From: Hymenolepis diminuta | Lineage: Eukaryota > Platyhelminthes > Cestoda > Cyclophyllidea > Hymenolepididae | DNA: 64,000 nucleotides | Direction of reading: 5' to 3' | NCBI GenBank assembly: GCA_900708905.1 | Contig: CAADRB010000022.1 | Span: forward strand, 2,224,246-2,288,245 | Part shown: one piece after another, positions 23,641-34,900 of the stretch | How the letters are laid out: each line of letters opens with the position of its first letter | How positions within the stretch are numbered: position 1 is the stretch's first letter | Position numbers and translations under genes: made by a program | The notes under the pieces: generated by a model | Database searches by the model: none | Told to the model about the DNA's origin: nothing | The model's input: the letters and a program-made list of their open reading frames with translations, nothing else

Positions 23641-26600
23641 ATTAACAGTCTTGATGCAACGGGAGGCGTTTGTCGAATGATTAGTCTTAATTTAAGGCCA
23701 TAAAGCCTAAATTAATTAATCGTATTCTGCTGAAGTGTACCGTTTGATCTACTAATTTTACACTCTCAATATAAATTAGCATTTCTTAGCGCACTGCATG
23801 TCTAACTTAATCGGATAGAATTTCATGACGGCAGGAATGAAAATTTCTGAAGCACCACGGTTATGCTACGGTTCACAAGAATATGTGGACGTATAAGAAG
23901 AATTAATTTATTGCCATTTGAAAGAATTAATCGATACACCTTAGCTTATTGCATTATAATGATCGATTTTTGGTTTTTACACCTTGATCTCAGATTTTTG
24001 ATCAATTAGCTGAAGTCAACGTTGATGCCTCGTCTATAATTATCTTCCGCGTAAACTGAACAGAACCTATTCTGAAGGCACCATTAATGTGATCCACTTT
24101 CTCCATTTAAACTGTAAATTGGCTTTCCCCATCACTGGATATCTCTTATTTAATACTAAAATCCTATCTTATTTTCCATCTTGTTTCGTAGTGAATATTA
24201 TTACAAATAAAAGGAAATACCTATTGAATAAATTTACCCAAAAGAGCCCTCTATTTTCATAAAACAAGAGTTCAACATGAACGACCTTGTTTAACATTGT
24301 AAAAAAGAAACCCGATTTGCCAACTGTGATCCCGGCATGCTTTTTACGAAAAAAGTTTATTCTGATTTTATTATTATTTATTTGCTTCTCTTACATCGCC
24401 ATCGGGCAGTAGGCGCTAAGTCAGCAGGATATCTAGATACACTGGTGAATTAGATTTTACGAATCATCTCTGTCTTCCACTTTGTTTATCCGTGAAATTT
24501 GTTAGAGCTAGTCAAAAATTTTATATTAGTAGTTATCATGCTCTTTTCACCTTCAACCAACTCTATTTGAGCTTCTAAATTCTCTATGTTTATCTATCCT
24601 CGACTGAAATGGTAATGACCAAGATTATCGTGACTTTAAAGTGTCCTAACTTTGCGACCACGGAATGAATCCCTATGGTTCAATATTCAGTCCAAATTCG
24701 ATGTCTTTTGTTGTTACTCTGAATGACCTATGACTCCCAATAGATGTGTTTATGTATATCCAGACTAAGCCATTCCAAAATGTCATATGTCTTATGCGAT
24801 TTTGAATTTCATAAATTAAGTTAGTTTATGCCACTCTGTAATTTCCCTTCACTTGACTTTCTAAATCCTATCGCTACTCCCAGTACCATGATTTATTAAT
24901 AAGACGTCAAAAGTACTTAATATTTATTAATACTGATATTTTTCAATGTATATGGTTGTAATTTATGGAGTTTATAGCGCCATCAAGGCTGTCCCCAATA
25001 GGATCTCTCAGGCGCACCAGAACAACCTGGAAAGTGTAACCCGGGATAACTAATTCCGCATTGACCTTCTCGTTCGCAGAATTAACCAGTTAATTAATTC
25101 ATTAATTGAAATTTCTGAAATATATCAACACTAGTCATTACTAGATGCAATAAAATTTCAATAGGTTTATTGATTACTAATTAATTACTAATGTAATTAA
25201 CCTACAATATGAACGGCTAGCTAGTTGTGCAATCTGAATTACATGGTGGTTTAGCTACCCGCAGGAAATAATTATCTACTTGGTGGTTGGATCAGAGGGA
25301 AATCGTTTTGAATTAATTCAATAGATATTACTTAAACCAGATACTATCGCATAGCATAACTAGGACAGTTAAACAAAATTAATAAATGCGATTACAAACA
25401 GGAAATTAAATAAAATATTGCATTAATCAAAGACAAACCTATAATTAAAGGGCCATTAGGTGTGCTCCAACTGGAATGGAACCCGCGATCTCTGACATGA
25501 CATATGGGCACCTTACCGATGCGCATGTGCATCTATGATAATTAATTGATTTATTTAGATCATTTGATCAAGATTATCAGCAAATTTTTGCCCATAAGAA
25601 CAGACGTTGGATTAAAGACGAATAGTTTTCAGTATCACCTTAAATGAACTGAAAGGAATGAGAAATTGAAACATTTCGAAATCGAAAAAAGCACGTTTTC
25701 TTTGCCCCATATCATTCCTAAGATATTTCTGGGTTGAGTCATTTTATTCCTTTAAAATTAACTGTGTACAAACTTGAGATATTCGGTGACAAGACCAAAT
25801 CTATTTTCCTTGTTATGAAGTGGTTAGCCGATACAGATAAGATTTGCGTGAAGTACAAATTAAGTCGATGTGAACTTATATTAAAAGCATTTATACATAA
25901 ACACAAGACCGGTGGATATCTTGTTTTAGGCTAGCGATTTTAGGCAGGATGTAAAGAATGCGGTCCGTATATGGCAAAAAGTTAATTAGAGGTGGTAAGT
26001 TAAGGAGGCGAATATTATGATAGGGGAAGACACAAATCATGTTGCTACTGATAAATTAAAAGTCGAGTAAATGAACAGCCTCAATAAAGAATCATTAGCC
26101 AGCATGTTAACCAAAAGGAATACAGAATGAACCAATGAGAAGCAAGCAGCAAATACATACTCAACCCCATGCTGCTGACCATTGCGACAAAGTGGCTGCA
26201 TATATTACTTATGAGCCCACTGATTCATCTTTCTTACTCATCTTTCATACTCTTAGGGATATTTTTACCCTTTCATTCTTTAACAGACGGCTATTTGGAC
26301 CACATATCCTACTATTGATATTAGTCATCAATAGAAAATTGCATATAATATTGATTCTGAAACAACGCAGACAGTAAAAGAGTGAATCAGGATATAAAAT
26401 GTCATTACAGGTTCAAGAAATCGAAAAATAATATGTTACACAATACAGAATATGTATTTATTTTTAAGGATATTATTCTAAGCCATTCGGAGACTTTCCG
26501 ATATATATTGAAGCCTACACCGGTAGATAAGGAAGTATTAAAGAAATTCGTAAAAAGGGAGAATGAAGAAGTTATTTGGACAGTATTACGGAATGAGTCC

Positions 26601-28717
26601 AATGAAATAATACAGGTCAATGTACATAATCTTTGTAGATCCTGATCCTGTTGATTTAGCCACTGTATTCTGAAGGATGAATCCCTCTGCGTCTCCGAAA
26701 TTTTTATCCTACGTCATCACTAATCGCTGAGACTTAATTATCTCCCCCTCATAGTGGTGCTTGAAATTGTTAACATTATAGTAACTCCAGGGTCTCTGCA
26801 GCTAAACATCGTGTATCCTTAAGTGGTCTATTTTATCGGTCGGAATGAGATAATTAAGTGTACCTCGGATGATCGTTGCAAAAGCACGGTTTCACCTCGG
26901 CGACATTCGGAACCAGTCCTTCTGTTCATACTATTCTCCCATACAACCGTCCCGTTTAATTAAAAGTACACACAATTATGTCTTCATGCGCGTCCTCATC
27001 CAAGTGACGAATATAAATAACCTTTCAATGCACACATAGCGGGGAGACGTGTAGACTTCCGGAATTCCAGCAAGACAAGAAGGAAAAACAAAAGTACTCG
27101 TACTTATAGCAAAACTAATCACACTTCAACTCGAACTACGTACAGTATAGCATAATTCAAATTAGTTCTCATACACATTTTAAGGGTTAGTAGGGTGACT
27201 GATGCAGTCCCGGTCTGCCTCCACATTCCTTTAATATTTCCATAGGGGATTTTCTATCAAGTCCTGGATGAACGTCCAAAAGTTATTGAATTCGGCCTTC
27301 TTGGCATGACTCCCTTCCCTTTTTCGTAGGACTTATCCTTTCCTTTTCTCCTGGTTTTGGTCTCAAGGAAGCATGCGGAGAGGAATGAAAATCCTCGGAA
27401 AAACCCCCATTGACCTTTAACAAAAACGAGTTGAATGAAGGCGAAAAGAAGGTGTCATCTTGAACTGGTTCCTCTGTGATGAGTCAACTGCAGCTTAGGG
27501 AAATTTTATGAGCAGATATATCATAGAGGAATAGGCTTGATCTCCCGGTGTTGCACGGATATAAAAATCCAGTTGTGAGGTATTCTTGGTTGGAAATAAT
27601 AACCACAGGTTCATTTGTGGCAAAGAAATACTTTGGAGTTATAATTACTGGAATTGTACCACTGCAGTCTTACAAAACAGTGCGAAACTGCGATGATTAT
27701 TTAGTACTCAGTTTTAAAAATACGGATGTAAGAATACAACCTTTTACTCATGAGGGTATGTGGTTGGCACATTTTGCGACCTACTCTCTTTCAAGACTAA
27801 CTTTGAGCAAAATTCTCTACTTTAATATCATAAGTAGTATGATTTTACTTGTTATTGACTTTTGCCTCCTTGCGCCCCCATATGTAACGACTTCGAACTT
27901 TCATTTCTCCAATGACAATAACAAATTTTAAATAGTCGCAGACGATACTAATTAGATTCTCCAATTATATTTCAAATGTGGTCCATTGATAAGCAAAAAA
28001 TTATAAAATTATCTCAAATCATAAAACTTTAAAAATTATATTTTTTCACCCTATTGGCAATACCACATTGTTTATGATACAGTTTGACTAATTGAACAAA
28101 ATTATAATAGCAAAGTGTAATAATCGAAGTATTTATATGTTTTCATCCATAACGAGAGAAATATTGTTGATGTATGCTTTCCCCTACTTATTGATTTAAC
28201 ATTTGACCTCCACTACTTAGTGAACCGAATCTGATCGTCAGCGAGTAAACTATAATTTCAAGAACATTGACGATGGCGACGTCTTGACTCTCCTTCTTTT
28301 ACCTTTTCATAGAAATTGGGAATCCCTAATAGGATTTATTATCAGTTTACCTAACTATGGGAACTAATTTCGAATCAGACGACACCTCAATTCTGGCCAA
28401 GGCTAAAATGTAATATTTGTATATTTTACTTTTTGCCCTTTAAATATTAAAAATATGAGAGGAGAAGTCTAAAGGCAAGGAGGTCGTTTCATATGGCCAG
28501 ATTCTGGAGGCTTGTATTGTTTTAAATTAGATATGTGCACACAAGAGCTATACACTTTTCCGGCAATCCAACAAATCAGAAGAAATTCGTGAAATAAGCT
28601 GCCACTCCATTTAATCAGATAGCAAGTGGCTCATAAACCTAGACGCATATCAGCTGTTCGGCTTTCTCAGTACAAAGCTGAACTTTTTAAACATGTCAGG
28701 TAACCAGTTAGAACTTT
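23641..28717. other. Gene-poor region between HECT pseudogene and TFIIE-beta copy 2
   Basis: Both strands contain only short open frames. The longest, 127 codons at 27548-27931 on the plus strand, matches nothing I know and starts at a non-ATG codon. A tRNA-like segment is at 25450-25530. No other feature was seen. Confidence 0.5.
25450..25530 (-). repeat. tRNA-like sequence, probably a SINE head or pseudo-tRNA
   Basis: On the minus strand GCGCATCGGTAAGGTGC resembles a tRNA D arm (4-bp stem, box A-like). CGCGGGTTCCATTCC resembles box B (GGTTCRANNCC with two mismatches) at about the correct spacing. The T stem does not close and the acceptor stem is not convincing, so it is not called a functional tRNA. 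Confidence 0.35.
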
Positions 28718-28925
28718 TATTAGAAAATGGCAATGTATATTAAAGCACAACATATGACTATAACTTAACTCATACAAAAGCAAAGCACGGATAAACAAAA
28801 AACATCTCTTTTCAAACGAAGGAAAAAACATCATTAAACATTATCATTTGGATAGAAAATAGTTATCAAACGTCGGTATTATCATTTAAAGCAAAACAGC
28901 AAAAAACTGTAAGTAGGAAATCGAT

Positions 28926-31481
28926 TCAAACTTGTTGCCTTTTAAGGCTTTTGTCGGAGAAGTCCTTCAGAATGTCCTTCAAATGCTCATTATCCTTTAA
29001 CTTCACTGGACGTTTGGCACGTCTTTGAGCCGAGCGTTTCTGTTTCAAAGCAGGAGCCTAAAAATGAAGAGATAAGGTTAAATAAAAAAAACAACTGCAA
29101 AATTGTTCCACCTTGTTATGGGTTATAATATAGAATAAATGCTTTAAAGCTTATAAGAGGAGAGCTGTGAAGAAGTCATAAACTATGAACTTTTAATACT
29201 TGCCAAGTTGGTATCAATCATAATCTTCCTAAATGAAATGCCAACAAGATTAGGCTGCCAGCCTTATAGTCCGTAAAATCGCTGAATTACCAGCCTCGAT
29301 GTACTCGAAGTTAGAAGACGGGAGCACACATAAATATACCTATTCAAGCCAGGCACAAATAGAATTCGTCAAAATTCATAACTCAGGAGTTAAAATTTCA
29401 AGCCCAATGAGGAAACCGTTTGCCAACGCTCGTATATAAAAGTAACACCGTTAAATCCGTCTGGTTAGAAACACAAATTTAGCCACGTAACGTGTTTGGA
29501 ATTATGTGTCAAAAGACACAAAGACCTCAAAGAGAGCACGTCTCGCCTAACTTATTATATTGTACCATTTACAACTGATTATAAAGACAAACGAGGCCCA
29601 TTTGGCGAATGGAAGAAGTCAATCATACTCAAATCACTGTCTCGAAGGGAGTTTACCATGTGAGCAATATTAAGAGCTCGGATACCATAGATCAACTCAT
29701 TAATTAACCAAACATAGACAATACGATTGGCCATTACGCACACTGGGTGGTCAGACAGGGATGTTAACTAGTGTATCGGATACACCAATTAATATTTAGC
29801 CATGGAAATGAAGGCCCTTAATAAAATATTAACAAACAACCACTTAACTAATCAACAACCCATGCCCACGCATGTATATGAACCGAGTACCTTTCTTAAT
29901 CAAGAGAATATCTTTTGTGCCATGGTTTAAAGTGACACTAATCCCGATATTAAAGCTAATTTCGGAGTCTGGTCAAGTTAGACTAGAGCTGTCCTCATAC
30001 AAATATGACGATCTTCCTAAGGCTAACAGGATAAAACAGTTATAAAATTAGAACTCTCCTATAGCTGAGAAGAGACTACTGGTTTACTGGTAAATCGTAA
30101 AGGAATGCAAGATGAAAAGTTTTGTGTCCCTTGTTAGCCGCTCTGTGGCAATTAAGATGAGAAGACCTGAATCATTATATGCATACTAAGAGTTTTTACC
30201 ATTCTATTTCTCTGTATGTTAAGAATCTTACCCAAAGTGAAGTAATGGGAAACCTTAAACGAAAAGGTGAAATGATTTATGTAGCTAGGTAACTATGCAC
30301 ATATATCAAGCCTTGTCTCTGATTACTGAATAGGATCTCATCACCTTTTATCCTTGCTTAATTAAAACAACATATTATAAATTTAAACCAGCCCAATCAT
30401 GAGGTGACAAATTGCATAGATGTCGTTCCGGATGTCATCAATAATCTACTCTTTATTCATAAGAAATAAAAAAAAACACATGTATTTTTAACTAAATCTC
30501 TGAGAATTAACAGTAAAGAAGATCCAGGTTTAAACTTGGACCTCAAAACACGAACATCTCTCGTACATAAAACAAGTATCAAACAAATATCATTTAAATA
30601 TAATTAGTTATGGTATAATACAAGAGGAAGCGGACGAGACTTACAAACACTTTCTTGTCAGCAGACATTGAAGTAATACCGTTTCGCTGAAGATATTCCT
30701 CAATTTTACCCTCATTTACACCTTCAACACTCACGGCTCGCCAAAGTTGTTTGAATTCTACACAACTTTGAAGAGTAAGAACCAATTTACCTTCATCCAC
30801 ATTCAGATCGAAAGATTTGTCATTAAAAAAGAGGACAGTTTTCTTGTCATGTGGAGTTATAATCTGCAAAACAGTATCACCAAGGCTCTATAAGTAGAAA
30901 GAGGTGAAGCGGAAGCACAAACCTTAACAACCTTGTCTGCATCTTTAATTGCTTCATCGACATCATCAAAGTAAATACCACCCAATCCCTTTATCTCATG
31001 CGTTTTTAACAGCTGATATAAGTCATTTCGATTACGAATATAGTACTTCGGACTGAAAACAAATTTCTTATCTGAAGTCATCTTTATCTTAGGGTTGTGA
31101 GGAAGAGCCTAAAAAATTGAATGAAAAGAGGAACCCCACCTCCTCTTCAAGCCATTTAATATCGGATTTCGGCTGATCGAGGAGTGTTAGTTCTTCTAGA
31201 ATCTCCTCAACAGCAAGCGGATGAAAATCTCCCTCAAGATGGCGAGTCTTCATATATTTGACAACACAGGAAAGAAGTTTAAATTTTCCCTGGTTTTGTG
31301 GCCGCATATCGATGGCAAGATAGTCTCTGGTAGTGGACATATGCGGTCGGATAGCAGAATACGCCGTGACAGCCTGAGAGCTCACGGCGGGTGGAGGAAC
31401 ATTGCGGGGTTTTTCGACCGCAACAGCATTTTTAGCGTGACGGAGGAATGCCTCCCTTTCTTTTATTAACTTGGGATCCAT
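28926..31481 (-). CDS. GTF2E2: Transcription initiation factor IIE subunit beta, copy 2
   Basis: There are five exons on the minus strand: 31481-31140, 31108-30923, 30887-30791, 30757-30645 and 29057-28926. They total 870 bp, giving 289 residues. Introns are 31, 35, 33 and 1587 bp, all GT-AG. Conserved blocks run in family order: [102 protein letters not shown], then a basic [15 protein letters not shown] and [12 protein letters not shown] tail. The 33-bp intron has no stop and a length divisible by three. Reading through it would insert 11 foreign residues, and removing it restores the family sequence DEEFKQLW. The paralogue at 20.8-21.8 kb is intact too. Start ATG 31481 begins [10 protein letters not shown]. 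Confidence 0.9.
29283..29346 (+). repeat. R5 dispersed repeat, copy 1 (in TFIIE-beta intron)
   Basis: The segment GAATTACCAG...TGTACTCGAAGTTAGAAGACGG...TATTCAAG is shared with 37325-37394 and 42697-42757 in the same orientation. It lies in the long last intron of TFIIE-beta copy 2. Confidence 0.5.
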
Positions 31482-31925
31482 TAATATGAAGTCCGAATTT
31501 GCACACAACCTAATAAACAAGGTTGCGGCAAATTTCAATGGAGCGCTTTTTAATAGATCAACGCAAATGCAAGAGGTCAATATAATTTTTTATTTTAATA
31601 ACCTTTCTCCTTTTGACATTTAAGAAATTAAAATTTATTCTGCTTTATTTTCCTTTAACTATAGTGCTTTACTGGCCTATAATTATAAAAATTAATGACT
31701 GAGTATTAAATCTTACCATGGAATTTAAAAAGCAGTGGAGAATTATATATATACATATATCCATTGGGAGATTACATGGTTTCGTAGTGTATTTAAATAT
31801 TTATGACTTTTTTATTAATATAATTTCAGAAAAATGCTTTATCTTTAAGTTCTTCCTTTAGTTATACTTTTTACTCACGTAATTGCTTTTGAAGGACAAG
31901 CCCCGCAATATTTGAGCTGTTTGCG
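31482..31925. promoter_or_regulatory. Divergent promoter region between TFIIE-beta 2 and ALDH3
   Basis: These 444 bp separate the start codons of two genes transcribed away from each other. They contain an AT-rich TATATATATACATATAT segment at about 31744-31761, immediately followed by CCATTGGG, an inverted CCAAT box. A shared promoter is inferred from the layout, not shown. Confidence 0.4.
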
Positions 31926-34900
31926 ATGTTCGATGTAAGTCTTCGTAGTTGTTTTATGTTTGTATTATACTTCTGTTTTTAATATAAACATAAATTTCTT
32001 ACACCGTAAATATTATTTTTTTTGCATGTGATAATTTGTCATTTTTTGAGTTTTTTGTTTAAAAATATATTTGTGGCCAATGATTATGATTTTGTTATAT
32101 CTATTAATGATAACTAGTTTAGCTTTTAATCTGATTTGCTATAGATTACGAAACTCAAAGTGCCTTTCGTGGATCGAGAACCATCCTCTATTTCGGATAG
32201 AAAGGAAATCTTAAAACGCTTACGAGACTTTTTCATTGAGAAAGAAGATGACTTATGTCATGTTTTAAATCTTGATCTTCACAAGGTAAAATGTTAAATA
32301 ATTATATTTAAAATAAACATTTTTAGCCCCGGGTGGAAAGTTTAACATGTGAAATTCTCACCGTAAAAATGGCAATTACTATCATGATTAAGAATTTAGA
32401 TTCGTGGTGTGGCGATAAAGTTGCAAGTTTATTGGCTTTTTTTCTTGATTATATTAATTTGTTATTTTGTTTAACGAATTACCTCTTTTTATTCAGCTTT
32501 CTCGAACTTTTGTAAGTTTCTTCGACACCACAATCATTAAACAACAGCCTCTTGGACGAGTATTAATTATTGGTGCCTGGAATTATCCAATCAATCTCCT
32601 ATTTCTTCCATTGATTGGTGCCTTGGGAGCTGGAAATGCTGTTGTTCTCAAACCTTCTGAATTGGCTCCAGAAACAGAAGCTTACATTGCCAGAGTTTTG
32701 CCCAGTTATATCGATGAGGTATGTTTGTCGGAGTATCAGCAGCTTAAATGGTGGTCTTTATAGGGTTTTAAACGCTGAACTATGACATTTTGAAATCGCA
32801 AATTCCATATTCAGACTCAATCTTCCTTAATAAATAAGCCCTAGGCTTAATCACAGTTCGCTCTTGAAGAGTGTTTGACCGTTGTATTAGAGAATGAGAT
32901 GAGAATGCGTTGATATAATTTTCAATAGCATTTTCTTCGTACAAAAGGATGAGCTTAAAATAATTTTGTTTTCCGATACCTTAGTCATCAACACATATTT
33001 TGGATTCCTTATAAAGCGTACAGTATAACCATTTAGTACCCGCAGAGGGCAAGCAAATAACAATATTACTCCAATGGGTTATCAAAGATCTCGAATTTTT
33101 TTGTTGTACACGTTTTTCTCAATGGATGCAGTACATAGATTTAGTGTTGATATTCAAATTTAAGATTTTCCCCTGGATTTTTCTTCAAATTAGTGTTTAC
33201 TCTTAGTCGATTAATTGGAATGGTCGCCCACGCAATCTAAATTCATCGTTTTTCTTCTAATAGCCAAGATACTGTACGATATAGTTTAACACAATTTTAA
33301 CATAGCAGAGCTCACTGGAGTTTACTCAAGGCGAACTAACATTGATATTTAACTTAATTAGTCTATGAAAAGGTTTGCTAATAGATGTACTAATATGTAT
33401 TATAATGTTATTTTACATTTTCCTATAGGTATTGATTTGTGTTCTACGTACTTGCTTCCCTGCCTATGCCCCAGAAAATTTCTTATCTTTTTTGGAATTT
33501 TTGTGTAATTGTTTCTCCGTTCGATTGCATTCATTTTCATCATAGTATTCTAGCCGTTTTATATTTCAGTTTGCACATTTGCATCATGTTTGTAAGGATG
33601 CAGGTCCTCATACTTCGAAATCTGAAATCGAGTCGGTTTAGTATATTTTGCATGTATTTAAGATTCAAATATGACAGCTTCTTTATCTACATGGTTGTCA
33701 AGTTTCGATTTTCTTTTTGAATATGTCTAGGTGTATTTTCATCTTCTGTAACATTTTTTTATATTGACCTCTATTGACTGTGGCCTTATGATCAATATTT
33801 AAAGTTGCAAATTGTATACCTTATTGTGGAATTAAATCTTCAAAAAATCTAGCCACCTTAAAGCAATCAGTAGTTCTTATTACACCAATACTTCTTCAAA
33901 GTCAGAGATACCCGGACCGATTCCCATCGATGTGTAGGGGATGCTACACAAATAAGCCTTTTTCCTAAACCTCAGTAATCCTCTTAAGCAGTCCAGATAC
34001 CTCTAGCAGAGTCCTCTAGTATAAATTTGTCCCCAAAATCAGCCAGACTATGCCCAAAGCAGCAAGAGCAAAGAGTATTGAGTAGAGAGGCTTTATTGCT
34101 CACTTTTATGGCTCGCTGCCGAAATCTGTCATCAAATACAATCGACACTACGCTGCAGGGATATTGATTGCTGATTGGCTGGGGAGGCCTCTGCACGCAC
34201 GGCCGCGCTTGCTCTCTACTTGATCGGTTACATACCTCACTTTCCAGAATGTTCTAGCGCACGTGACGTTCCTTCGATCAGCCTCGGTTGTGTCGTGAGC
34301 TTCACAGGTGTAAATCCAGTGATGTGCATGACCAACCGCTTCTATTTATTTCAGTCAAAGAGATACCTTTTCTCTGCACAGGTCAAGTGCTTTTAACGGT
34401 TCTCTTAATAGACCTGAACTGATCTTGTTTTTACACTTTTTAAGGCAAGAATTTGAAATATTTTGTTTCATATCCTCTGATTGGAATGCAAAATGCGGTG
34501 TACATCTTAACTCATTTCACTATATTTTCTATAAAAGGGAAAGGGCAGATCTTTAGACAATTGTGCAATCGGTAAAAGTATTTGTTTGCAATACAAGGCA
34601 TTTCAATCCAGTCTTATTTGATACTTCACTTTTGTCGCTTTTAATGCATTAATGAAAAAAAATATGGATTCCGGTAAGGTAACGTGAGTTTATTTAATTC
34701 TTATTAATTGCGAGACTAAACAACGTTAGTTTGTTGTATCTATTACCGTTTCGTAAGTTACGTAGAGATAAGCATTATCATTTAATCTCATTTTGTAATA
34801 TTTAATATGATCAAAGCATCAGTTCATAACAAAGATTTAACGTGTTAGGAAAAAGGAAATGCAACGAAGTCGATTCAGAAAAGTAAAGATGTTATCTTGA

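Noticed and set aside
25450..25530. Functional tRNA gene
   Set aside because: The box A and box B resemblance is real, but the T stem does not pair and no acceptor stem is visible. It is listed only as a tRNA-like repeat.
26382..26645. 87-codon plus-strand open frame preceded by a CATTACAG-like acceptor
   Set aside because: The translation is plausible in composition but unrecognised, and no partner exon with matching phase was found.
27548..27931. 127-codon plus-strand open frame with a hydrophobic stretch near its end
   Set aside because: It has a non-ATG start, no recognisable motif and no flanking exons; it is probably chance.
34175..34396. Plus-strand open frame inside ALDH3 intron 4
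   Set aside because: It falls inside repeat R3, and the other R3 copy does not preserve the same protein.
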